Part shown: positions 1-11,362 of the stretch, piece after piece | Numbering within the stretch: position 1 is the first letter of the stretch | How the letters are laid out: each line of letters starts with the position of its first letter | Assembly: GCA_905178155.1 (NCBI GenBank) | Contig: CAJINV010000005.1 | Location: 3,230,833 to 3,294,832 of the forward strand | From: Amoebophrya sp. A120 | Lineage: Eukaryota; Sar; Dinophyceae; Syndiniales; Amoebophryaceae | DNA length: 64,000 bases | Direction: 5' to 3' | Notes under the pieces: model-generated | Told to the model about the DNA's origin: nothing | The model's database searches: none | The model's input: only the letters and a program-made list of their open reading frames with translations | Program-made: the position numbers and the translations under genes

Positions 1-3000
1 TGAACGGCACGTTCATGAACCCAGATTTCCCGGACGACGCCCAGCTTCTAAACGAATTCCCCGCCTATCCGAGAAAAAAACGTTGTTCGTGTAAATTTGT
101 GATGCGCAACATGCAAGATGATTGCGTCTGTCATGCTGGGCATGCATCGTGGGGTCCATTCAAGGGCGTGCTCACGTAGAATCTGCGCATGGCAGGCTTC
201 TGTTGTCATATGTAGTGAGGTCACCGAACGGTTCTAACCAGGGAGTTTTTTTGACAGCTACCCTGAAAAACGACCGGCAGTTTTCAAGCGGCCGGAGGCG
301 TTTTTTGACATAAAAAATTTTTAATTATCAAGCGGACGGGGCTTTGCCGTCAAACAAGCCCGGTCGAAAACTATCGATTCGCACTTGATAAAACGACGCA
401 GGGGAGCCGGCAAAAGGGCCCTTCTGAGGCGCCCGCCGCCTTGGTTTCTGGCGATTTGGGGCGCCCAAAAAGGGGCGCGCAAAAAACGCGCCCAAAATCA
501 GAACAGCGAGACAGCATGGCACGGCCGCGATTTCGGAGCATTTTGGGCGGCCGCGAAAGCGGCCGCCTTTTCGCCGGTTTCAGAGCCTGGGAAGCTTTGC
601 AAAAGGCGCCGGCGTGAAAAATAAAAACGCGACAAAGAAAAAGCGCTCCAGACGCGCAAAGCCAATCCGCATGCTATGGGCCCGATTTTCCTTCGCTTTT
701 TGGGCGCCCCCCGTGGCACCCGGATCGGCCCCATAGCATGGGGGCTGGCCTTCGGGAAGGAACTTCGGGAATTTGCCAAAATTTGCGATGTTTATCAAGC
801 GGCCGCCATACCGTGCGGCCTAACGTTACTCACGGCGGTATGGCGAGCCCAGAAAAAGCAAAGCCGCGGCCAAGGCGATGGCCGGCAAGAAAACGCCCAA
901 CGACCTCACTACCTCCGCCCCGGCGGCTATATTTGGTAACAGAGATATTTGCAATGCTGATCCTTCAAGAATGTTACACCTACAATCTTTTTTTCTTGGA
1001 TACCGCCCTGCGGAGGATCAATTTCGCCACGACAAGGGCACGGTACCACAACATACCCAACCCGTACGCAAACAATGTGACCGGGGCGTGGCTATCCAAG
1101 GTAAATTCTACGATACCAGGTCGTCATCTGGGTCCGAAGACATGCAACGCTTTGTAAAGTTGTAGTTCCTTCATAACGGGCAGCGCTTGCTTGTATACGA
1201 CAAACCATGTACGCAAAACACGATCCCCTTCGAGCAGTAAGCAGTTTTTTGCTCCTGCATTCGAACTGTGCAGGTTTGTTTCATATCTGCATCTCTATGA
1301 AACTGATCCAGACCCGACTCAGGCAACATGTAGTTTGCCATGCATAATTTCCCGGTATGGAGAAGTGTAAGAACCTGACGGCGGTGGAAATCAGCGGCAA
1401 CAAGATCACAGACCTGCCTAATTTGTGGAGGAACGGGGACACGCTGCGAACGCTGGCCGCGTCGAGGAATAGAATAAAGTGCTTCATAGTTTATTTTCGA
1501 TTTTATTTTATTTTGTCAACCTGCGTGATTTTTCGTGAATACTTGATAATTATAGCTTTAGCTCCACCTATTCCTATTATAGCTGTGAGGAGATGAAGAG
1601 AGTAGAAGTCCTCAGATGAACCACTACTCTTTTTTATTCAACAGCCGTTTCCCGCCGAACCTGATCGCGTTCACGATGCTCGAGACCCTGGACCTCGCCC
1701 ACAACCTGATGGCCCAGCCCTTCCCCAAGACCTTCGGGAAGAACATGGTGCGCGCGCGGTCGGTATGCCTTGCAACTATGTCATCTAGGTCTGGAAAGGA
1801 GGAACTTCTGATGCTTGTCTTGCATGAGTGCCAAATCTGTGTTGCATGAGCAGCAAAACAAGTTGTGCTTTTTTTGTCATGCAAAGACGCGCTTTGTGTT
1901 TGTAATGCGCACAACGCATGAGAAGACGCTTGGAAAATCAAAATTAAGATTTGTCATGGTCCACTGCACTGAAAGGCGCACAGAATTATGATCATGCAGC
2001 ATCACAAGTTTCCAGACATCAAGGGAGATTTGCACTTGATAGTTGGTGCGACTGGACAACAACGGGATCACCGGCGACATCGCGGAGGCCCTGGACATGG
2101 CCGACATGAGGAAGATTCTCGTCTTCACCGTAGCACACATATCCCACAGAAAAAGACTGGCAGGGCATCTTTGTAAAAATGCAAAAAATGAATATACAAA
2201 AAAATCTGTCAACATGGGCGAGCCCATAGCATGCTGCTTAGGCTATGAAGTACTTACAGACTTTTTTGGTAGTTCATTTTTGCACTACCTGCCTATCATT
2301 TTCTGTGGGATAACACAACCCGGGGCTGACTGGGGTCTTTCCGAAGGACATCGTGGATAACTTCTGGACGGAAAACGAATTCCTGGCCATCCTGAACACC
2401 TTATGGAAAAATATACACAACTAGGTACTTCTATGTTCTATGCCCCCCGGCCGGCGCCCTAGGTTTTTGATACTGCGCCACTTTAAGGAGGTTTGTGTTT
2501 CTTGTATTGATGAATTTGTGCTGTGCATAGCCTGGTTTTAACTCCACAACCAAATAAGTACACATGCAGTGGATGGTTCTCAACGGACCTTGGGTTGCGA
2601 ACAATGCGACTGTAGTTAATTGAGATTCGTCTCTACTTGGATCGTGGTGTGCCTTCATTTCGTGCCAGAGCACTAGAAATCCTGTGCATAGAAGCACTAG
2701 TTTCCGGTTGCATACCTCACGATGTACGGAACTATCGCCGGTCTGTGTCTCGACGTGCCTTACTGCATGCTATCAACAGCAAAAATGTCTGGGTCTGGAA
2801 GAGTCGGGACCTGTCATGTACATTTTGCATGACCCGTGAGGTCTTTGATGCTGGTGCTAGCATCACAGATTTTTTGAGAGCTTCTTGATGCTAATTACGC
2901 ATGAGAAATGCCCTCTCCGCGTGCCAAGAACTGACTCGTCTTGCTGCTCATGCAACACAGAAACACAGATACTTTTAGAATCCGCAGACAGCATTACTCT

Positions 3001-3488
3001 TCCAGACCCAGACATTTTTGCAATCCATACATGCGCTACATGTATAACACCGACCCGGCGCAGGGCGGGCACGGCGATCAGACGTGGGTCAACGGCATGG
3101 ATCCGGTCATCCAAGAGGTGCTCGAATTAGCGATGACCGGGGGCTATCCAATGCAACAAATATGTCTGGATCTGCAATGCTGAAGTTTGGATGAGTGCTT
3201 TGACTCTTTCAAGTGCACGACCAAAGGAAGGATGATAAGTTTGTTCCACCTTGACTCATGCATCGCAAGCATCACGAAAAACTATCTTTTGGCACGACAG
3301 AGAAGATGAAAGCACGTAGCGCTTTTCAATGATGCAGGTCATGCAACAAAGATTCAAGATTCTTGGAAGAATGGAAGACACGCAACACAAGTGTGACTCT
3401 TCCGGGCCTAGACATATTTGCAAGCCATAGGGGTACCACGACCACCACCACTACCACCTTCGACTTCTCCGCGCTGCCGCTTAGGTAG
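1..3488 (+). CDS. Leucine-rich-repeat protein, 5' end outside window
   Basis: I joined exons 3-65, 1008-1100, about 1363-1478, 1645-1763, 2047-2139, 2318-2401, 2720-2770, 3035-3144 and 3435-3488. The phases agree at every join. The product has LRR-like units (NLTAVEISGNKITDLP, LETLDLAHNLM, VRLDNNGITGDI, HNPGLTGVFP), then a non-LRR tail containing a DPAQGGHGDQTWVNGMDP stretch, a threonine run and a stop at 3486-3488. The LRR calls follow the L..L.L..N pattern of the family; a ligand-binding or scaffold role is inference. Six introns are introner inserts. Two others (1101 to about 1362, and 1479-1644) fit GT-AG. The acceptor near 1362 is ambiguous by one codon. The 3' end is uncertain: coding-looking sequence continues to about 3624 in another frame, so a further intron is possible. 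The true start lies to the left of the window. Confidence 0.62.
66..1002. mobile_element. Introner family H, long (937 bp)
   Basis: The insert begins TATCCGAGAAAAAAACG and ends with the inverted match (CTTTTTTTCTTGGATA). It is flanked by the target duplication CCGCC (61-65 and 1003-1007). Removing the insert and one target copy joins two LRR-gene exons in frame. The interior (about 400-780) is GC-rich and contains an inverted pair around CATGCTATGGGCC (about 670) and GGCCCCATAGCATG (about 728). It encodes no recognisable protein and is three to four times longer than the other introners here. Confidence 0.75.
1764..2041. mobile_element. Introner family A, diverged copy
   Basis: This is a divergent copy of the commonest family. 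It has a TATG start, remnants of the GTCTGGGTCTGGAA inverted repeat and a TTGATA end. The target copies are GTCGG and GTTGG. Excision joins the LRR exons ...RARS and VRLDNN... in frame. Confidence 0.7.
2140..2312. mobile_element. Introner family B
   Basis: The insert starts TATCCCACAGAAAA and ends TTTTCTGTGGGATA, a perfect 14-bp terminal inverted repeat. The 5-bp target duplication ACACA is exact (2135-2139 and 2313-2317). Excision restores the LRR reading frame. Confidence 0.85.
2402..2714. mobile_element. Introner family I, degraded ends
   Basis: It starts TATGG and ends GCATA. A subterminal inverted repeat, AACTAG(G)TACTTCTATG on the left against its complement on the right, is clear. The target copies (CACCT and CCTCA) match poorly. 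Phase bookkeeping still works if five bases are removed with the insert, giving ...LNT-SMYGT.... Confidence 0.6.
2771..3029. mobile_element. Introner family A
   Basis: The terminal inverted repeats carry AAAAATGTCTGGGTCTGGAA on the left and its complement on the right. The target duplication CATGC is exact (2766-2770 and 3030-3034). It interrupts the LRR gene. Internal TTGCATGAC and GCATGAGAAAT-type motifs match those of the other families. Confidence 0.9.
3145..3429. mobile_element. Introner family A
   Basis: It starts TATCCAATGC and carries a slightly diverged ATATGTCTGGATCTG repeat; the right end is CTAGACATATTTGCAAGCCATA. The target copies GGGGC and GGGGT differ by one base. It lies near the 3' end of the LRR gene. 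Confidence 0.82.
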
Positions 3489-4359
3489 CATGATACAACA
3501 GCGCCGCAAGAACTCCTTCGTGCTGCCCGCGATGGTGCGCGCTGCGTCACTACTACTTGGCGTACTTGCTACTTCTCTGGGGATAGAGTCAGCTTCGGTG
3601 CTGAAGATGTCAGGAATGAACTAGAGGCAGCCCTACTAGAGGAGATCAAATGGATGAGATAGGGGTGCCTTTGGTTCTTGCACAACACGAGTTCCGGAGG
3701 GAAGTTGCTACCCAATTATGCAGCTGGTATCGTGCAAGAAAGTGACTAGTTAAGTAGTGTCCCAGAAACTTCTGATTGCGTGACCACGTAAGTAGTGCAA
3801 CGGACCTCCACACACATAATGACGAAAGCATGGAAAAAGCTGCGTTGGCGGGTTCTAACATCACGACGCCCGTGATCATGCGCAGGACAGCGAAAAAGAT
3901 TTTTTACAATCTAAGCTCGGTACTACCGTGTTTGTTCCGAAGTTTGACAATGTGGAAGAAGATGAATGAGAACCACAACGCGTAGATGTGAAGTAGGAGT
4001 ACCATAGGCACTTCTTTCTCTAACGAAAAAATGTTCCAGCAGTATTGTGCCCAAGGAAGAAAAAACAAAGATGAGAATGTAGGCTTGATCGATTGATTTG
4101 ATGAGGAAAAAATCGCGTAGGGTCTATCCAACAAAGGTACAAGTGTCAGAAAACTCATATTTTTGTTTTTGAGTAGCTCATGTTTGCGCGACCGCACTTG
4201 TTTTTGATTTTGACTCGTACAGAAGTAGAGGCTGAAAAGTACCAGAGAACACTTTGAGTAAGTACGTTACAACAGTAGAAATACTCACTACGTCGACCTC
4301 AAGAACGCAGACTGTTGTCATCACAGTAGCCCCACCAAGAAAACGCACGAAAAACAAAG
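3489..4359. other. Intergenic or unresolved 3' region
   Basis: Sequence up to about 3624 looks partly coding (RRKNSFVLPAMVRAA in one frame) and could be a last exon of the LRR gene. Beyond that I see no supported gene, RNA or repeat. Confidence 0.4.
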
Positions 4360-4750
4360 ATGGACATCGCAGACGGCGATTTCGGCATGCTGGAGTTCAT
4401 CTGGCGCAGCTGCAAGGTGGTCTTCGCCTTGTCTCCGCTGATCGGAATGGTCGCGCTTTTCGTGCTATGCATTGCAAAAGTACTATCGCACTAGTAGAAG
4501 GCGTGTACATCGCATGACAAACCGTATCCATTTTCAGGTATAGAAAAAATGGAGTTTTTCATGCAGATTCAGCTACTGACCCTGACCGTGACGTAGAACT
4601 GCTCCACATATCTGTCATGCGAGATTGCAATTCGTAAGGGTATGATGTCACTTTTGCAGGGCATACATGATGGCGTACGACGATCCCGCGGCCGAGAAGA
4701 AGAAGCGGGATGCTGATTTTGATTTCGCTTTAGCGGGGAACGAGGAGTAG
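4360..4750 (+). CDS. Small single-pass membrane protein (61 aa)
   Basis: Exons are 4360-4465 and 4671-4750, separated by an introner. The joined product has an acidic N-terminus (MDIADGDFGM), one hydrophobic segment (about residues 19-38, VVFALSPLIGMVALFVL) and a charged tail with EKKKRDAD, ending GNEE. Without excision the ORF stops just inside the insert, so the two-exon model is the simplest one that gives a sensible protein. I do not recognise the family. A membrane location is inferred from hydrophobicity alone. Confidence 0.5.
4466..4665. mobile_element. Introner family D, diverged copy
   Basis: It starts TATGCATTGCAAAAGTACTA and ends CACTTTTGCAGGGCATA. The target copies CGTGC and CATGA are only partly alike. 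It interrupts the small membrane-protein gene, and removing it plus five bases keeps the frame. Confidence 0.68.
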
Positions 4751-5932
4751 GAGGACGAGAGGACGCGCCGTGAACGTGATGATAGAGCAGTAAAACTACT
4801 AAAATGCAGCGCTGTCAACAACTTCAACTACGACGTCAACTACTCAGCACAACTTCTTTGGTCAGATTTTGAATCGTCTGTGCGGAAGGGGTCAGTACTG
4901 ATTCCGTAAAACCATCGACCACGGGTCTTTACGAAAGGAGCTAAGTACAAAGTTGGTTTTGATAAAGCGGAATCGAACAAGAAGGGCCAACTTTACCAGG
5001 GCTGTTCCTGTTGCGTCGTCGGGATTATTTCGGCCTTCCAACCGCAAAGAACTGCTCGACAGCATGCTTTCGAAGAAAGGTGATTTCCAAAGAACTTCAG
5101 ACTCTGCCTCCTGCTCCATATAACATTTCTAAGCACGACGTTTTCTACCCACACGACCCAGTTTTCCCGAATTCGCTTATGCTGTCTGGGTAACGAAACA
5201 TCGCCACGACCCGCCCCGACGTTCTATTTGATATTCAAAAATAGCATCTACTACGTACTGCACCAACGCCGCAGGTGTAGCTTCGCTGGTTGAAGTTGGA
5301 CTGAGTGGTCAGTGTGCACTTGCGGGGTGATTTTTTTGCTGCTCTTGATGACTTTTGTTCCTCGCTCACGCTCGCGACCAAGTTTTATCTGTGCGTTTCA
5401 GTTCGTGAAAGCGTGATGTCTCTAAGGTCGGTAGTACCGGAAATGATTGAGATAGTACTTACACACGACGTTCATCACCGGGCACTTGTATCTGCCTCTG
5501 TTCTTGTGATCTGCATCGATCTGAACGCTCTCCAAGGACAACGAAGTAGCCAGGTGCTGTGCGCGTCATTGTCGACAGTTCAGTTCCATACAAGATGATC
5601 TACTAGCTACTTCGTGAGGTTCAGACAACATTGTCGTGGTCTGGTCGTGTAGTTTCACTAGACGCGCTACTTTGACTCTGATGAACGTGAACCGCGACAG
5701 AGGGGCGCTTTCAGATGTTTGAATCTGGATGTTGTACGTGAAGATCTATTCGCTCTGGAACAACTACTGTAGTGAAGCGGTTAAGTAATAACGCATATCT
5801 TCTGGTTGTGGTTTCACGTTCATCAAGCCTAGCAGGCTTTGACGGAGCAATTGCGATTTAAAGAAGGTTGCTATATAAACGCACTGCGTAAAAAATGTAA
5901 AATGATACAGAAGTAAGAAGTGGTACAAGAAA
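4751..5932. other. Intergenic region
   Basis: About 1.2 kb without a supported gene. Short ORFs here show no family features. The promoter of the following gene presumably lies at its right end; a TATATAAACG string occurs near 5870, about 60 bases before the ATG, but dinoflagellates often lack a classical TATA box. Confidence 0.4.
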
Positions 5933-8900
5933 ATGGGAGAGCACAGCCTGATCGGGGACGATGGCTCGGCGGTACAGCCTACATCGTCTTCGTGCTCCAG
6001 CTCCTCGACAGTGCATCAACCGCCCGAGCGCAAAACACAGCAGGTAAAAGAACGTGAGAGTTCTTGCAGCCGACGCGAGGAGACGAACATGACGAGCACA
6101 AAAACTACCCTCGAGCCCGGGGAAAAATCCGAATCACGAGAAACCGAAATAAATCTTTTTTCTGCGATGCAGAAGCAGAAGCAGCGCCGTAAGGCCGACT
6201 TGCACCTGAAATTCGGCGACTTGTGCGAACGCGGGAAAAACTTTGAGAAAGCCTACGAGCAGTACGGAAAAGCGGTTTCGATACTGCGGGACGAGGTGCA
6301 GCTGTTGGAGCAGAGGCAGAGCAAGAAAGATCCGGATGATGATCTTGACAGAGCTGCGCCGCGAAACGAGGAGAATTTGGTTGGGGACTCTTGTTCTACA
6401 ACAACATCGCCGGCACCGACGAAGTTAAAAATAGTGCAACATCGTCGCCGACGACCTGCAGAAGCGGAAGCGCTGGCTGCCCTGGGACGTGTTTGCGTGA
6501 AGTTAAAGAGGTTGGATGAAGCGGAGGCTTGTTTTCAAGAATGTTTGCAACTAGTTTTGAAGAACGTGACATCTGTGGTCGGCGATAGAAGTGGAGGTCC
6601 ACGAGGAGGAGAAGTGGTACGCGACAGAGAGGGAACTACAACCGGAGGAGAGCACACGAAAAACTCGGATCACCACGATGAAACGCCTGTGTCAGGAGTG
6701 GAACAGATTTTACTGCGGCTTCAGAGCGTTTTTAGTGCGCCGGATCGAGTTGGTAGTCCTTTCGGCCTGGAATCATCGGAGATGAGGGCGGTAGAGTATC
6801 GTAGAGGTAGCTCCGCAAGTGGGACGAGCACGACATCGGCAACTTATCCGCGTGATGAAGGCGTCATTGCAAATCCAGATGAAGCTGCTAACGAAGCGCA
6901 TATTACTGACGAGCGGAAAGACATATCAGAATCAGCCGCACAGAGGGAAGACCGCGCTGATTTGACTCAACCACCTAGAAAAAGTGCAAAAACTACAAGC
7001 AGGATAGTGCTGAACAGGTCACCTTCACAAAAAGAGATTTTTGCGCCTTTTTTATGCGAAGTTCTGGTGAATCTGTCGAACGTGTATTTCAGGCCGTTCG
7101 ACGACGAGGAGGAGGATTTGAAGACTCCGCACCGGACTGGAAGAGAGAGCGGCGAGGGCGACGAAAAATCCCCACCAGCTTCGACTTGCTGTGCGGCCAG
7201 TGGTAGTTGTGCACCAGCAGTCGAAAGAACAAAGGCAAAAATGCCAACTTCAACTTGTGTCCTTCGTCCGTCTCCGTGCGCCTCAGGAACGCCCAACAGA
7301 AAGGTTGCCTGGGCCCTCGCTCTGTCCTGCTGTGAAACCGCCCGAGTTATCGAGCCCTTCGCCCCGGAGGCGATCATGCAGTCGTCGAACGTTTTGCGCG
7401 CTTTGGGTCGGTATGAATTGCAAAAATGTCTGGGTCTGGGAGATTGCCAGACTTGTCATGCAGGTTTTCCATGATCCATGGGGTCTGGTATGTAGCACAT
7501 AGCATGACAGATTCTGTGAAAGTTCTATCATGCCTATCCTGCATGAGAAACTGCCTGTCGATTAGGTCAAAAGTGGACAGCTTTATTTGGTAATCATGCA
7601 ACACAGATTTTTACAGGATTCAGATATAGCATGACAAGTTGCATTCCAGACACTTTTGCAATCCATAGTCGGCGGAGGGAAGCGATTCGGCTGGTTTGGG
7701 ACGCGGTGGCGCAGGAGTTGGGATCGGGTCCAGGATATGCATTGCAAATATGTCTGGGTCTGGAAACTTGTAATGCTAAAAGTGAATGATCGACGCACTG
7801 CAATACGCAGCTACGCATGACAAATAATTTGGCTGCCATGTCTTACGTATTCCGCATGGCACACTGCGTTTTTGCGTGACAGGTAAGAGGACTTTTTCGT
7901 GCCTATGCAACACAGATTCTCGAGTCATTCCAGACAAGCATGACAAACTTGCATTCTTCCAGACCCAGACACTTTTGCATTTGATACAGGAGGAGTTGCG
8001 GAAGACGAGGGAAATTGTAATCAGAAGCACGATGGGTATACTGGTCCACGACCGCGGGAAGGGTTGCCAGAAGATTCTCGCTCGTCCTGCTCGACCACTA
8101 CTTTAACAGAGGCCCCGTCACCGCCTGCGGTAGAAAAAACTACTAGTAGTTCAGGGAGTACACATGTGGTAAAAAAGGAAAGGCGTTTGGACGGAAAAAA
8201 TGACAAAATGGGCTTGTTCGAGACGCGCGAGGATCCCGTTGGTGATCCAGAAGATCCTCCTCACCGACGGGATCATGAAGCCGCGGTCGTCTTCGTGTGC
8301 GTTTTGTGGGGCGACAAGGTCTACACGCCGGAAGACGTTAACAAGCTGTATTGTGGAGTGTGCCGAAACTGGCACGATCATGATGAACGTACTGGAAAGT
8401 CGGAAAAAAACGATAGTATCAAGAACGATTCCGGGAGCGGGCAAATAACTACTACAACTCAGAATTCAGCATGTCCGACGTCGACAAATGCAGAAGAAGG
8501 CGGTTCCGGTAAAAAGAACGCGGCCCGCCTTGCTCCACCGTTTTATTGCTTTACTGATCAGATACAGGAACACGATCTATTCTCGTCGTGCAGACATGAA
8601 CCGTTTAATCAGCAGCCCCCGAGCACGACTTCGACTGGTGTCAAAACGGAAAGACCTCCTGCACCAATAGCTGCTGCTACAGCTGCCTCTTCGACCTTCC
8701 ACCCGGACATCAAACTTTGCCCGCTCCCAAAAACCAAGTTCGGCTGGTGGGGCAAGGCGTTTCTGTTCTCCGACTGTGCCCAACGTCTGATGCAGTTTCC
8801 GCGAAAGGTGATTTTTCTCGATTTGGACCAAGTCATCGTCGGAGGGTTGACGGACTGGCTTGATGGCGCATCATATCAAAAGTAAAAATGTCTGGGTCTG

Positions 8901-10286
8901 GAAACTTGCGATGCTGGGTGGCGTCTCATGATGAGGCAACAGATGCTGGCTCAGCATGACAAGTTTCTGAGCTCCTAGGTGTTGCCTATTCTGCATGACA
9001 GACTGCGCTTCTGCATCACAGAAAAACGGAGCTCTTGGGTAACGTGCATGACAGATTTAAGAGTCATGCCAGACAAGCATGACAAACATGAATTTTTCCA
9101 GACGGACCCAGACACTTTTACAGTTGATACATCACGAGGTCCTCCATCATTATCTGGATTTTCCACTACACGTAGTGGAGTACTACTATCTTCTTCACCG
9201 CCGGCGGCGGCCACAAGGAAAGCTGCACCGTCTGCGACTGTAAACGCGTCTGCTGAAGGTCGACTACTTGCGGACGGTTTTGCTCAAGAAGAAAATTATC
9301 CACCAGCGCCTGTAGAAGAAGAGGATCGTCACCGGCGCCCCGCCGGCGTTGTTGAAAAGAACCTTGATGACTTTCTATTACTCTCCACCTGCACTCTGCA
9401 ATGCGAAATCGCCAAAGACGACGGATACAATTCCTCCGTGATGGTGTGGTATCCACCCTTTCCTTCCGCTTATTTTCCACCGCCGCTGCCTGAAGATGAT
9501 CATGATAGGGCAAGCGTCGAAATGCAGCAGCCGAGTCAACATGTTGTCGGCCCTGGGCGAGAAGATGTAGATGAGAAAAACGGCACCCACGACGTGCAGC
9601 AAGAAATAAAGCGGGCCTTCTTCCATCACCTCTCCCTGCAGAATGACACTATTATCGCGCAGACAAAAGCTAGCACAGCGTATTTGTAAAAATGCAGAAA
9701 TAGTTATAGTGAATACTATGCACAAGCACAGAAGTGAAGTAGAATTAGAAAAAATCTGTCATGAGCGATCCCTCATCGTTCTGGTTCAGGTATGCAAGAC
9801 GGATTTTTGCGTGTTTCTAAGTATTTGTTTTGGCATACGAAAAGTGGTGCGCTAGCTTTTTGTTTTTTCTGTGGGATAGCTGTCTTTCAAGCGGTCACGA
9901 AGTACTGCCACCGGTTTGACCACTGGTTGGAAATGAATCTTTTCGACGGGCACGGGGGTCGAGATGAGGATGTGATTACGAGGTTCGCGGATCCTCGTCC
10001 GGATCAAAATACGAGGGCATGTTCCGCATCGCTACTTCCACCAAGGCTACTGCGCTCCTTTCTCCAGGTCAAATTCATCCAAAACGTGTTTGGAAGGGAC
10101 AAGGTCGTGGACTTTTGGCGCATGGAGCAGTTACTTGCTGGCGTCGACAGGAGCGTGTCTGCCGGGAAAGAGACTGCCATTGTCACGTTTCCGAGGAGTC
10201 CGAAGCCAGGGGACGTGGTGGACAAGTGTGTCTGGGTGAGGGAAAATTGGAAGGCTGAGAAGGCGAAGACGACTCGCGTTCTTTGA
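5933..10286 (+). CDS. TPR-glycosyltransferase fusion protein (1114 aa)
   Basis: Exons are 5933-7411, 7673-7735, 7992-8873, 9135-9652 and 9884-10286, totalling 1115 codons. The N-terminal half carries TPR-like helices near residues 86-128 (LHLKFGDLCERGKNFEKAYE), 175-212 (ALGRVCVKLKRLDEAEACF) and about 460-510. A low-complexity linker follows. The C-terminal half resembles a nucleotide-sugar glycosyltransferase: FVCVLWGDKVYTPEDVNKLY near residue 617, FYCFTDQ, GWWGKAFLFS, a DLD motif (VIFLDLDQVIVGGL, near 789) that would bind metal and sugar nucleotide, and a terminal VTFPRSPKPGDVV...ENW block. The family assignment rests on these motifs; donor and acceptor are unknown. All four introns are introners. 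The TPR part may bind a partner protein (inference). Confidence 0.72.
7412..7667. mobile_element. Introner family A
   Basis: The inverted ends carry TATGAATTGCAAAAATGTCT on the left and CACTTTTGCAATCCATA on the right. The target duplication GTCGG is exact (7407-7411 and 7668-7672). Excision continues the third TPR of the glycosyltransferase fusion (LRALGR-RREAIR). Confidence 0.92.
7736..7986. mobile_element. Introner family A
   Basis: The target duplication CAGGA is exact (7731-7735 and 7987-7991). The left end is TATGCATTGCAAATATGTCT and the right end ACACTTTTGCATTTGATA. The exon between this insert and the previous one is only 63 bases. Confidence 0.92.
8874..9129. mobile_element. Introner family A
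   Basis: The target duplication CATCA is exact (8869-8873 and 9130-9134), with TATCAAAAGTAAAAATGTCT on the left. It lies just downstream of the DLD motif of the glycosyltransferase. Confidence 0.92.
9653..9878. mobile_element. Introner family B, diverged copy
   Basis: The right end TTTTTTCTGTGGGATA matches the copy at 2140-2312. The left end (TATCGCGCAGACAAAAGC) is degraded but pairs with GCTAGCTTTTTGT on the right. The target copies are no longer alike. Excision with five bases keeps the frame (QNDTI-FQAVTKY). Confidence 0.72.
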
Positions 10287-11362
10287 GCTCTTCTCCTACC
10301 GAATCCTGACTACAACTTCGCGATCAGTTATTGTCCCCGCACACAGTCCACACACACGGGTCGCGACTCGACTGAACTCCCTTAACTACAAGTTGCCCAC
10401 TGTTCAACTGCTTCGGTGTTCAGATGATCCTTGATACACCATAGAGTTACTTAGTCGTGCTGCAGCAAAAAGTAAATAACGATGTTGAAGAAGCGAATGG
10501 TCTCGCGCCGTTCTTCGGTGCTGCGGAAAGGCAGTGCCAGTTTTTTTCTTTGCGGAAGAGTACACGTTGTTCATGTTCTCTTTGGAGACGCAGTCGCGCA
10601 AACAAATATGTTAAGTTTGTCCCGCCCCGTAAATGCATTTGAATTCGGTAATTGCTATGATTTTATGAAAGACATGCAAGATGAGCGGGGCATTTCTGAA
10701 TTCTGATTCAGTTCTGTATTCGTTACGTTTAGATGGCCTCCGGTTGGATAGTCGGTACGTATTTTTCATGACCCTCCTGGTCCTGAGCGTGCTATTGTCA
10801 ATCGGTCTTCAGCTGTGAGTTTTGGCTCCTGTCGGTTTGATTGCGTTGTGAAAAAAGTGACTCGGGTCCGTGTGCGTGCCGTTATATGAAACAATATCGG
10901 TCTGAGGCCGAAGCCGAACTGCATTTGCGAGCTGGAATACGCACACTGTATTCATGTCGTTACTTAAGTTGACAGTCCTTCTTGTTGCCGTCGGTGTGAG
11001 CAACGAGTTCGGTTAGGCCACGACTGAAGCCGCTGGTCGAACGGGGTTCGTGTATGATCGTAAATAGCAAGACTTGCGATTGTTGTGTTTTTCACCGTCT
11101 TGCGTCTGTTGAACAGCCGATTACATTGATTTTGATTTTTCCGACTTGCTCCAGCTCTAATTGATGATTTTGACTATCCTAAATCCCTCTCGGTATCGGT
11201 TCACTTTAAGACCTCCTTTCGACTTGTATTTTTTCTGCGAATCCCTACGACAAATCGACTTGCTAAAACAACCTCTCAAATCGCTCCGAGCAACAACGCA
11301 AGGAGGACTAAAACTACCTACGTGAAGATCCTATCTTTCACTCAATTGCTTCGAACACAAAA
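10287..11362. other. Intergenic region with start of a segmental duplication
   Basis: No supported gene. From about 10730 the sequence is clearly similar to about 25206 onward (for example CGGTCTTCAGCTG and TTTTGGCTCCTGTCGGTTTGA). This is the upstream part of a duplicated block that includes the next gene. Confidence 0.6.

Noticed and set aside
738-1157. 139-codon plus-strand ORF near the left end
   Set aside because: It spans the right end of the long introner and a real LRR exon in a different frame.
7374-7839. Short minus-strand ORFs inside family A introners
   Set aside because: They recur in many copies only because the inserts are repeats; they contain the inverted ends and have no protein-like features.
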